Source: Trichomonas vaginalis G3 (lineage: Eukaryota; Parabasalia; Trichomonadida; Trichomonadidae). From it: DNA of 64,000 nucleotides. Shown in pieces: positions 20,664 to 30,500 of this stretch. The notes under the pieces are model-generated. The model was given only the letters and a program-made list of their open reading frames with translations. It was not told where the DNA came from and did not search any database. The position numbers and the translations under genes are program-made. Position 1 is the first letter of the stretch; each line of letters starts with the position of its first letter. Where the stretch lies: the NCBI RefSeq assembly GCF_026262505.1, contig NC_067205.1:14880001-14944000 (forward strand). Reading direction: 5' to 3'.

Positions 20664-20972
20664 ATGACTATTGCTGCATATGCGTATGAAACAAATGAAG
20701 CAAGAAGAGCACATGAACTAGTAAACGAAAACTCAACTTTAACCATTGAAGGCAATGATTTAGTCATTGACGATGGAAAAACTAAAAAAGTCATTGATTT
20801 CGATACTTTTAACACTTATGACCCATTCATTACAACAAGCAAGGTTCCCATCATAAATGATGGAACGGTGCAATATATAAATTCAACAGTAGATGCCTCA
20901 TTAGTGAAAGTACTGAATGTTCTCATTGAATTGTTAAAGACTTTCGATTTGACGACAACATTAAATGCCTAA
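20664..20972 (+). CDS. Hypothetical 102-residue protein at the head of the tail-fibre region
   Basis: ATG 20664 (MTIAAYAYETNEARRAHELV) to TAA 20970. It is alpha/beta with a polar C-terminus (VLNVLIELLKTFDLTTTLNA). It is followed after 12 bp by the start of the collagen-like/tail-fibre pseudogene on the same strand. Given the many frameshifts downstream, it could also be the N-terminal piece of that longer gene: another frame in its last codons reads on towards MNEKQILGVAG. I keep it separate because it is open and well bounded. No family recognised. Confidence 0.5.
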   Translation: MTIAAYAYETNEARRAHELVNENSTLTIEGNDLVIDDGKTKKVIDFDTFNTYDPFITTSKVPIINDGTVQYINSTVDASLVKVLNVLIELLKTFDLTTTLNA

Positions 20973-20984
20973 AGAATTTAGTCA

Positions 20985-23558
20985 TGAATGAGAAACAAAT
21001 TCTCGGCGTTGCTGGTAGCAGTAATGATGTACACCTTATGACATTAGAATATTATAACGAACATAAAGATGAACTGAAGGAGAGAAGGGTGACACTGGAC
21101 TCAAGGACCACAAGGAATACAAGGAATACAAGGACCTCAAGGCGAAAACGGTTTGGATGGTGAAGATGGAAAGGATGGAAAAACTGCTAAATCATGGATA
21201 TGGAACCTTATAAATACTGGTTTAACAGCTGCTTCATATGGAGTTCTTCAATACCAAATCGGAAAGATATGGGCAGTACTTGGTGAAGAAGCTTTAGATG
21301 ACGTTAAAAATGCTTTGAACTTCATTTCAAATGGTTCGGATACTATTAAAACTTTATCTGGTTGGATGCAAGAACAAGGAGTCAAATAGATACTGTAAGA
21401 CGTTATAGCAAACAATGCACGTACGGAATTGGATACTTTACGAGAAGCACAAAATACACTAAAGGAAGCAAATGATATTCTTGGCTCAGTAATCAGACAT
21501 GCATGAAGATTGGCTTAAAGGTATTGACAAATCTTTAAAAAATCACAGTCAGTCTATTGCTGACTACAAAAAAAGTATAGATTTTTTACATAGTGCTATG
21601 GACGTACATGATGGAAGCATAAGGAACTTACTTAATGCTAACAATAACTTACCAGAACTATTAAAGCTTTATAAGTCCTTTGTAAAACCTGGTGCTCTAA
21701 CATTTAGGTCTTTGAGAGCAAGAGCATTGAAGTCAAGAGATGCAGAAACTCCAACAGAACCTACAGAAGGAACTGAAACAACAGAAACTCCAGAAGAACC
21801 ACCAAAACCAACAGCTAATGAAATATTGTTCGAATATTTTCCAAGGTACTCTGTTCTCATTGCATACATTCAAGAAATACTTAAGAAAGCAGACTTGACT
21901 TTAGGAGATGATGAAAGTTCTGTATATCTTTCGTTCAGTTTCAAATAGCAGAACTTTTGAGACAGATATGCTTAATGTATGACAACATCTCTGATTTCGC
22001 AAGATATGATGACGACCATGACCCCGAACACGGTGAAGAAGAAGTTTTACAAACATCCATTAAGACAGGAAAGGTTTTAACTCAAAGTCTCATTATTGAC
22101 ACCAAAGATGGCGAAGTGGACGTTCTTCAAGAGCTGAAGAAAAATACTTCTTCGGGAGGTGGTGGTAGGCATGAACTTGAAATAAATGAGATAGAAGAGA
22201 AATTAGCCGAAAAAGCAGATAAAAACCATGTTCATTATATAAGTTCAGACGAACAGATTATAACGGACTACCATGGATATTTAACACAGGATGAACAAAT
22301 AAGCACTGAAGATGTTAATGAAAGAAGATATAAATTCATTCGTGCTGAAGGTTATGACATACACTGTACTGTACAGTATGACACAGGTAAAGCACCAGAA
22401 GCATTTGGTTATAACGATGAAATTTATGCTTCATACTTCTTTGTTAACGGTGTATTAGTTGAACCAAGATTTACATTGAGAGTTAAGGCAAAAATAACTT
22501 TTGAAGATGCTATTAAAAGTAAAGCTGACAAAGATGAACTTGACGCAACGAACAAAGTTTTGAAATCTCATAAACACAATATCTCCGATATAAATGAACT
22601 TCAAGCTACATTAAATAGTAAAGCTGACAAGAACCATACACATGAATCCTTCACTACTGTTAGAGCAGACGACATAATATTAAACTATACCATTAGTTCA
22701 AGTGCACCTTTAGAGAATCCGAGTACAAGCGTAAAAGATACACTAAACAATTTAGATAACTGATGTATGAACATTGAAGGTCATGCCAGAAACTTTGAAG
22801 CATATGAACTACCAGCAATGTTAGATAAGAAAGCCGACAAAACTTATGTAGATGAAAATTATGCAAAGAAGTCGGAAGTAAATGCTGCGCTTAATGGAAA
22901 AGCCGATAAAGAGCACGTGCATGAAGAATTTCAAACAATCAAGATTAAAGAAATTAAGGCATGCATCGAAATAGTAACAAAAACAGGAAGAAACGGTGCA
23001 ACTGTACAAGAACAAAGAATTTATCCTCCTACTTTTCCTAATGGTTTAATAACAAACAATATAAATATTGAAGATGGCAATAAAGTTATAAACGTTAAAC
23101 ATGAACTTCTAACAATGAAGGCCCAGATTCTTCAAACCATATATCCTGTTGGTTCTATTTATACATCAATGAATTCAACAAATCCAGAAACAGTTTTAGG
23201 TTTTGGTACGTGGAAGCAGATTGTAGATAAATTCTTATACTGTGCTAGATATTCAAAGCAAACAGGAGGTTCGAATAAAATTAAAGAAGCAAACTTACCC
23301 CCACACACTCATACAAGAACGACAAACTTTTCTGGCGACCATAGCCACTCATTAAGAGACCACCCATTATACAACTCAGACTATGAAGCTGGCAATGACG
23401 TTTTATCTCCATCTTATAACAATTCAGCAAAAAAGACTTTTCGACCAACTGAACCAGGAGGAAATCATTCACACACTTTCACAACAAATCCAACAGGCTC
23501 GGGTGCAGATTATATGCCACCATTTGTGACTGTATTCGCATGGTACCGCGTTCATTGA
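20985..23558 (+). pseudogene. Bacteriophage-type tail-fibre/receptor-binding protein with collagen-like stretch, multiply broken
   Basis: Pieces in successive frames join in one direction. They run: MNEKQILGVAGSSNDVHLM; a collagen-like Gly-X-Y run (GPQGIQGIQGPQGENGLDG, about 21065-21180); a coiled region; DVIANNARTELDTLREAQN; MHEDWLKGIDKSL (21499-21948); then 21957-23558. The last part has repeated KADKxHxH units (KADKNHVH, KADKNHTH, KADKEHVHEEF). It ends with the phage baseplate/tail-fibre signature YPVGSIYTSMNSTNPETVLG ... FGTWKQI ... LPPHTHT. Such proteins are trimeric receptor-binding fibres in phages. Breaks seen are two frameshifts in the collagen part, TAG and TAA stops at 21387 and 21393, frameshifts near 21490 and 21935, and one in-frame TGA at 22761. 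The likely role is host-cell or bacterial-surface attachment by the particle (inference). Confidence 0.85.
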
Positions 23559-23598
23559 ACGCGCTTGAGCCTAGAATAAAATCTTTAACTTTACATAA

Positions 23599-24684
23599 AT
23601 GAGCTTGAAAGAAGTATTCGAACAACATCCATGGAGGTCATTTAAGAAGTTCAATGAAGCTGCAAAGAGTTGGGGATTTACTAACAGAGCTGAAGTGAAA
23701 AGGTTCTTTGACAAAAATGTTGTACATCAAACAAAAATAAACCCTTACGACTACTTTTTACCAATTTACTCCAACGCTCCTGACGCATACCAATTTGACA
23801 CTCTCATTCAAAGCAGAAAAGGAGGACATAAACCATTCCTCATCTTCATTAATATTAACACTCGCAAAGCATATGCATATCCAATGAGGAATAAAGGAAC
23901 TCATGAAGTGTTAAGAGTTTTGCAGACGTTCGTGGCAGAACATCATCCCACTTCATTAACATCAGACCAAGACGGTGCATACCTCAGTAATGAAATCACA
24001 GATTTTCTCATTAAGCATAACATAACTCACTACACTACTGATGACCATAACCATAACATACTCGGCATCATAAACCGCTTCATAAGGACTCTCAGAGATT
24101 TAAATCAAGAGCGAGACTTTACCGAAGAAACAATGAAACATTTTCTCGAAGTATATAATTCCTCAACACATTCTACAACAGGACATACACCAAATTCAAT
24201 GACACAACAACAAGAAGAAAAGTATATACAAAAGAAACGAAGCCAAACACAAAATATCAGAAATTCAACACAATTTACCCTCATTCCTGGTACAAAAGTT
24301 CGTGTAGTTCTTGACGACAAACCGTTGACAAAGAAACGTTTAAGGTTAAGTAGAAACTATTATATCGTAGACTCTACGCAAGGTAATGGATATCTTATAA
24401 AAGCTGCCGACGACTCTATTGCGTTTTACCCTCGTCACAAATTAGTCGAAAGTAGTAATGGCAAACTTGCTGAAACCATTGACGAAGCAAAGCGAGGAGT
24501 GGTTATTGAAATACTTGGCTACAACATAAACGATGACACTTATAAAGTAAGATATGAAGGAGGCGTTGAAGATGTTATACCATCTAAGAACTTGAGAGAG
24601 TCAAAGCCAACACATCTGGGACCATTAGAGCGGGAGTACTGGAAAGATAAAAATAAGCCAGAAAGAATAAGAAAATTCTTCTAA
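23599..24684 (+). CDS. Retroviral-type (rve) integrase, Maverick INT
   Basis: This intact 361-residue gene starts MSLKEVFEQHPWRSFKKFNE. The RNase-H-like core has D67 (YQFDTLIQS) and D123 (LTSDQDGAYLS). At the exact DD35E spacing comes residue 159 in ILGIINRFIRTLR, where the expected catalytic Glu is Asn. The C-terminal part has an SH3-like region (GTKVRVVLDDKPLTKKR) and a chromodomain-like end (DTYKVRYEGGVEDVIPSKNL), as in other Maverick integrases. It would insert the element into the genome with 5-6 bp duplications. The E-to-N change, if alignment confirms it, would disable this copy or point to an alternative acidic residue. It is preceded by an AT-rich leader and sits alone on the plus strand after the tail-fibre gene. 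Confidence 0.88.
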   Translation: MSLKEVFEQHPWRSFKKFNEAAKSWGFTNRAEVKRFFDKNVVHQTKINPYDYFLPIYSNAPDAYQFDTLIQSRKGGHKPFLIFININTRKAYAYPMRNKGTHEVLRVLQTFVAEHHPTSLTSDQDGAYLSNEITDFLIKHNITHYTTDDHNHNILGIINRFIRTLRDLNQERDFTEETMKHFLEVYNSSTHSTTGHTPNSMTQQQEEKYIQKKRSQTQNIRNSTQFTLIPGTKVRVVLDDKPLTKKRLRLSRNYYIVDSTQGNGYLIKAADDSIAFYPRHKLVESSNGKLAETIDEAKRGVVIEILGYNINDDTYKVRYEGGVEDVIPSKNLRESKPTHLGPLEREYWKDKNKPERIRKFF

Positions 24685-24800
24685 ACTTTTTCGTTGGATA
24701 TAAATCAGACATGAACGAGAACAGTCATGATATTATTAATGGTACCATTTATTTTTGTCATAAATGTTTTCAGTGTCACCACGTCACCATGTCACCAGGT

Positions 24801-25512
24801 AGTCATGTGATTTTATCCCAAGCATATGGGGATTCTAAATTTTTGTCCCTATCGTTATCCCAATTGAATTTTTTTTTGGAATTTAAAAATTTTTTTCTCC
24901 ATGTAAACTTAAATTTTAATTTTTACCACTAAAATGCAATATTTCAACAAATTAATGAGTAATAATATTTTAATTTATAATAAATATTATAAATCTCCTC
25001 AATTTAGTGTAATTATTGTATTAATTTTTGTTGAAAATATAAAATCTTCAAGTAAATGATGTGAATTTAATATTTTTAGAATGTTGTTTAATTGTACTAT
25101 ATTATGCATGTAAAATTTTGTTACAATACATTTTATATGGGATCCCCATTGCCCAATTGAGAGAAAATTGAGAGGTGGGATTGGGCTAGCCCAATTCAAA
25201 ATATCCCAGGTGGAAATTAAAAAATTAACAATTCAACATAAAAAAGCATCTTAAATAATAATGATAAAAAGAAATTTTGTATGAATTTCAATCAAATTTG
25301 TTTTTATTCAACTTAAGAAATCACTTCATTAATGAAAGAAGTCGGGTTCACAACATATCCCGATCTTGAAACGAAACAACATGTTTTTTTGATGCCCTAA
25401 ACGGGGGGGGTCGCCAGCAAAAAAAAAGATGTCAAAATTTATCCCAAAAATTAAAAAAAAATCGAAGAAAGTGCATCCCAGGGATTATAAAATTTAAGTT
25501 TTCACATCTCTA
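24801..25512. mobile_element. 712-bp non-coding insertion with 9-bp TSD, splits the left cassette repeat
   Basis: The 9-bp direct repeat TCACCAGGT lies at 24792-24800 and 25513-25521, and removing one copy plus the insert restores the cassette's left repeat. The ends are only weakly inverted (AGTCATGTGA against AGAGATGTGA). It has no coding capacity and contains poly-A/T runs and a G8 run near 25404. The duplication length fits a Mutator-like transposase acting in trans. Confidence 0.7.
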
Positions 25513-25653
25513 TCACCAGGTTAATTAACTTCTCTTAAAATTACTGACAACATGACATTTTGACAACAGTCCTGGAAATTTGATGCAGTCCAAAAATAAA
25601 GTTAGTTTTAAAATTATTTTTATTTATTTTTTTATCTTGTATGTAAAGACAGT

Positions 25654-26482
25654 AATGTCAACATCAGAGAACACAACAACTGCTATCGTTCATGAAGCCA
25701 TAAATGAAGAATATGAATACATACAGTATAACAAACAGTTACGTCTCATTCGTTCAGTCAAAGACGATATGTACCAAATGCAAAGTATAATGACTGCTCT
25801 TCGTTCTACAAAGCAAACATATCATTGGTTTGAAAACCAACAGACAAAAGAACTTTTAGAAGAATTTCCTCATATGATTGCTTCCCTCGGTTTTCCGAGG
25901 GAAGAGATTCCGTATGAAAATCGCAAGAATTTGGCTCCTTGTTTGAAAGGTTATTATGTTCATAGACTTTTAGTAAACGCTGTAGCAATGTGGGCTTCAC
26001 CTCGTTATGCTTGTTATATTTTCATGATGTTAGATGAACTATATAAAGCAGAACGTGGAGAGATGGAAAAGAAACTTCAAGCAAAAGATGAAGTCATTGA
26101 ATCCAAAGACAAAAGCATACAGAAAAGAATACCGCGTTCAGTACCAAAAGGAAAGGAAAAGAGTTATAAGTATATGATTTATACTGAAGAGTTGGAAAAT
26201 GAAGAAGACAGAGATATGGTTATGTTGCATTTAGTGAGAAGAAACAATAAAAGCTTTTATGACTTAGCTAAGATATATAAATCTGACAGAAACTGGTTCT
26301 ATCGTGAAAACTTACCGATTTCAATGACACCGAATGAACAAATAAAGGAAATTGTCAAAAATACTCTTCCTCAAACACACTATGACATCAAAGGTTGCAC
26401 AATACTTACATTCAAAGAAGACTTAACATTACTGAAGGAAAAAATAACAGAATATTTCGATAACTTCAAAGAGGAAGAATGA
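25654..26482 (+). CDS. KilA-N domain protein (copy in element 1)
   Basis: I start at ATG 25654 (MSTSENTTTAIVHEAINEEY) because the paralogue at 60812-61639 begins at the same residue and the longer frame adds only an AT-encoded hydrophobic leader. It is 275 residues. The KilA-N core is visible as CLKGYYVHRLLVNAVAMWAS followed by PRYACYIFMMLDE, then a Lys/Glu coiled coil and a conserved C-terminal region (RNNKSFYDLAKIYKSDRNWF). KilA-N proteins of phages and large DNA viruses bind nucleic acid and are thought to regulate replication or host functions. The frame is intact. The mini-hairpin CCCTCGGTTTTCCGAGGG lies inside the coding region and encodes part of SLGFPREEIP. Confidence 0.85.
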
Positions 26483-26724
26483 AAAAAAATCTCGTCTGGT
26501 GCCACGTTAGGACCATAGTGGAGAAAACCATGATAAAAACAAAACACTCCGTCGATTATGATCGACACTGAAAACATTAACGATAACATTCATTTTTGCA
26601 TTAATCCTGCTGTGTTGTCTAAATGTCATGTTGTCATCATTTTTCAGTTGCGATGGAATATATCTAACCCTCCCGTTAACTAATAAACTTGACGATTAGA
26701 CGATTCTCTCTTCGTCAATTATGT

Positions 26725-26905
26725 TCGACACTGATAACATTAACGATAACATAAACGATAACATTAACGATAACATAAACGATAACATAAATGCTCCATG
26801 TCAATTATGTTCGACACTGATAACATTAACGATAACATTAACGATAACATAAACGATAACATAAACGATAACATAAACGATAACATTCATTTTTGCATTA
26901 ATCCT
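26725..26905. repeat. 12-bp tandem repeat array (AACGATAACATT/A type)
   Basis: There are about a dozen units alternating TAACATTAACGA and TAACATAAACGA, in two blocks. Both blocks are preceded by a copy of a TCGACACTGA motif. The block downstream of them (CATTCATTTTTGCATTAATC) is a second copy of 26590-26640, showing local duplication. It lies just inside the right repeat of the KilA-N cassette; the function is unknown. Confidence 0.75.
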
Positions 26906-27010
26906 GCTGTGTTGTCAAAATGTCATGTTGTCATCATTTTTAAGAGAAGTTAATTAACCTGGTGACATAGTGACGTGGTGACACCTTCAGTTATTCAAAA
27001 ATAAATTTTC

Positions 27011-27466
27011 TTATAAAGCTTCAGGGTCTATTTCTTCAACCATTTCACTTCCTTCGTCAATGTCAATAGAAGCTTCTTCAACCTTTGGTAAGAATTTCTG
27101 TATAACATCTTTGTTCGTTATTGTCTTCAGAGATGAAGGATAATATTTCACATTTGTTTCACCTTTCTTATATTCTTTCTGTTCGGAAAGATTTAAAGCA
27201 ATACTGAAGAAGTCAACGTTAGAGTTCTTTATGACAGTATAATGAGTATCTTTGACATTCACGAAGAAACTCTTTTGTTTCAAAACTACTGCTAACTCTT
27301 GTGAAGTATAACGTTTGCGGTCAATGACGATAGCTAATGGTCTGACATACTGACCAAACTTAGATTCTTTCACAAACTTCTTGTTAAAGATAACATTAAC
27401 ATTTGAAGCATTATTGAACTCATTCTTGATGGCAGTAGCGAGAGCATTGTATGAAAAGAACTGCAA
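27011..27466 (-). CDS. Hypothetical Maverick protein, about 150 residues (start unclear)
   Basis: The open frame encodes LQFFSYNALATAIKNEFNNA ... IDEGSEMVEEIDPEAL, with a beta-rich middle and an acidic C-terminus. No ATG lies in frame; the nearest ATGs (27483 and 27474) are in another frame and only a few codons upstream. A one-base indel right after the start is therefore likely. It is divergent from the polymerase gene with about 90 bp between. No family recognised. The position beside PolB is compatible with a replication accessory such as the terminal protein, but nothing in the sequence shows this. Confidence 0.5.
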   Translation of the reverse strand: MQFFSYNALATAIKNEFNNASNVNVIFNKKFVKESKFGQYVRPLAIVIDRKRYTSQELAVVLKQKSFFVNVKDTHYTVIKNSNVDFFSIALNLSEQKEYKKGETNVKYYPSSLKTITNKDVIQKFLPKVEEASIDIDEGSEMVEEIDPEAL

Positions 27467-27571
27467 TCTTGCATGTGTTTCATTAAAATAAAAATATTAA
27501 ATTATTTTGAAAAATAACTTAAAAAATCTAATCTAATTTTTTCAAAAATATTTTTTTATTTCCTACTAAAG

Positions 27572-30500
27572 ATGTATCGGAAGTTGTCTAAGTTAGAACA
27601 CTCGGAAATAAAACAACTTCTTACAGAAGCTAATATAGATGTTGCAAAGCATTACGCAACAAACAAAAAAGCACTCGCTGACATCCTCAATGACTATAAT
27701 GGTGCAATAAGTTATGATAGAATTCATGAGTTCATAAAGCCGCAACGCGGCGAGGACGAAGTCCATGCAAGAGCATTTCCTTTAAATGACGTTGCTATTG
27801 ACTTATATCATAGACGTTCAGTACCTCATGAAGTAAGAAGAGAAATGTTTGACATAACAAATGCAAACGTTGGTGAAACAAGAAGAAGAGACGACACACT
27901 GAAACAACAGAGAAGAGAGATGTTTAAGAGCGCTATAGAACAAGTTCGCAAAGCTAACGATGTCCTTCGTTCCATTGACGACAAACCAAAAGAAGGTGAG
28001 AGATGGTTAAAGAAAGATGAAGAGAATAGGAAGAGGAATGTTAAGACAGGCAATAGACTCATTGACTTTAACATCGAAGCTTTAGATGAACCAAACAGAG
28101 ACTACTTACACAAACATTTCGGTAAGGTTTTCATGAGACTCTTAGAGAAGATTAAAATAAACTCCCAACAGAGATGGATGGTATGTTATAAACTTGGTGG
28201 AAAGTATGAATGTTCTACGTTAAACCTCAATAATATTGGAACATTACTACATCAGCTCTTGAAGGAGAACTTTATATCAGAGATAGAAGCAAATGCTGCA
28301 GGTATTATTGAAATGCACTATGACTTCTTCTTGACAAACATAAAGAATCTTACTGAAATAAAGATGTATGATTTAACAGAATATGAAGGCTTAACGATGT
28401 CAGATGTAAAGAAAGGCAAACCAAAAAAGAGACCATATAGAGATGAAAGCACACTGACAAATGACCAGAAAGCCATTTTGGAAGCTCTTAAGCAAACAGG
28501 AAACCCAGCACTTATAGAAAGCTTTTGGAAAGATAATGGTGAAAAGAAGTTTTATAAGAAGAGAAGCGGTCAGTTCTGGAAGTATCTTTGCACATTACCT
28601 ATAAATCTTGAACGCTACCAAATCTTCAATGAACTGAACAAAAGAACTGCAACACTTATGACAGAAGATAACTGCTTCGTTTATGCTTGCATTCAGGCTG
28701 GAGTAAATGAAGAAACTATTGACCACATGAGAGAAGTCATTCGTGTTAGAGACTTTCCTCAAAGTAAAGTACAAGAAATTTCTGACGCAACAGGTATAGC
28801 ATTTAATGTTACCATTGGTTACTTCAATGACTCAAGACATAATGAAATAAAGAGATACATACCAAAAGAATGTGAAACTGTTCGAACTATTGACTTACTT
28901 CTTGTTGAAGACCACTACATGCTAAATGAAAGATTACCAATGACAACATATTTCATTCGCAACTATATAGAAATCTTGAAGGAGTGTGGTGGAATGAACA
29001 TTGAGAAACAGATGAAGATTTATACAAAGAGAGAGAACAAATATATTGTTCGTTATGATAGAACAACACCGTTATGGGATGTTATGAAAACATTGTGGGA
29101 GTGCAAATATTTCGAACCTATTTCTTATGGAGAACTTTTCACATATACGACTGACTTATATAAACAGAACCTTGCACCATTTAAAGATTTGACATATGCT
29201 CCAAAGTATTGTGTACAACTGAAGAAGAAAGCCGAGTCAAAAGAAGTAAATAAAGCTAAATGTAAGTTCATTCCTGAGCACGTTTTCTTTGCTGACTTTG
29301 AGTGTAGCACAGACGGCTTTCATAAAGCCTTTAACATTTGTTATGACAGTGAAGATGGTTCAGTGAGTGAAAGCATTTGGGGTCAGAACTGTGCAACAGA
29401 ATTTTTGGAACGACTTCCTGACAAGAGTTTAATATATTTCCATAACCTCAGTTATGATATAAACTTCATCTTAAGACACATGACAGAAGTGAAAGGAACT
29501 CCCATCATTAAAGGTTCACGAACAATGCAAATAACTGGCTTATATAAAGGAAGGGCAATTATTATAAAAGACTCTTACAGTGTTATAAATAAGAAGCTTA
29601 AACTATTTCCTGCTATGTTTAACTTACAAACAGGACCGAAAGAAGTATTTCCATACAACTACTACAGCAGTGTTTTGTTAGCAAATGACAACAGAACTGG
29701 TGTCATTTCTGAAGCGTGTAAGTTTGTAAAAGATATTGATACGTTCATGAAAAACATAGATTCCATCAAAGGTTGCAGAATAGATGAAAACCATTTCGAT
29801 TTAGAAAAATATAGCTCATTTTATTGCAAACAAGATGTAAGAATTTTAAGAGAAGGTTTTGTTAAGTTCCGCAATGACATATTAAAAGAATTTGATTTAA
29901 ACGTTTATGACTACGTTAGTATTTGTTCTATTGCTAACAAATTGTTTGAGAACAGAGTGTACTTCCCGAATGGAAATTTATATGACCTCTCAAATAAAAC
30001 AAGAGAATTTATTTCGAGATGCATTCAAGGTGGAAGATGTATGTTGTCAGATAACATTAAACAAAAGAGCGAAAAGAAACTCATTGCTGATTTCGACGCT
30101 GTTTCATTATATCCATCCGCTATAGCAAGACTTTATACTTTAGAAGGTATTCCAAAGGTTATGAAGAAAGAAATGTTAAGCACAGAGTATCTCATGAGAC
30201 ATTTATTCGATGACGACCAAAAGGAACCCATTGGTGAAAAGTTTATGTCTGGCTTCTTTGTTCTCATTAAGATAACAGAGATTGGAATACATAGACACTT
30301 TCCTTTAATAGTTTGTGACCCTGAACTAAATCCAGAACTTAACGTTCCCAGAAGTTCAAACACTTGCTGTTTAATGTATGTTGACCATATAACATTACAA
30401 GACCTCATAAAATATCAAGGTGTCAAATGTGAAGTGTTGCAAGGATATTATTACGATGGAAACAGAGATATTAGAATAAGAGATGAAGTAAAGAAGTTGT

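Larger units (their letters stand above)
24774..26988. mobile_element. KilA-N cassette bounded by its own inverted repeats, inside element 1
   Basis: The left repeat (24774-24800 continuing at 25522-25572) and the right repeat (26910-26988) are inverse copies over about 75 bp. They share GTGTCACCACGTCAC, TCACCAGGTTAATTAACTTC and GACAACATGACATTTTGACA. The left copy is split by a 712-bp insertion. The only gene inside is KilA-N. This layout suggests that the gene travelled as a unit into the Maverick, or that the repeats are regulatory inversions. No clear target duplication was seen. Confidence 0.55.

Noticed and set aside
24711-24932. 73-codon ORF after the integrase
   Set aside because: It crosses the border of the 712-bp insertion and the cassette repeat, so it cannot be an ancestral gene.
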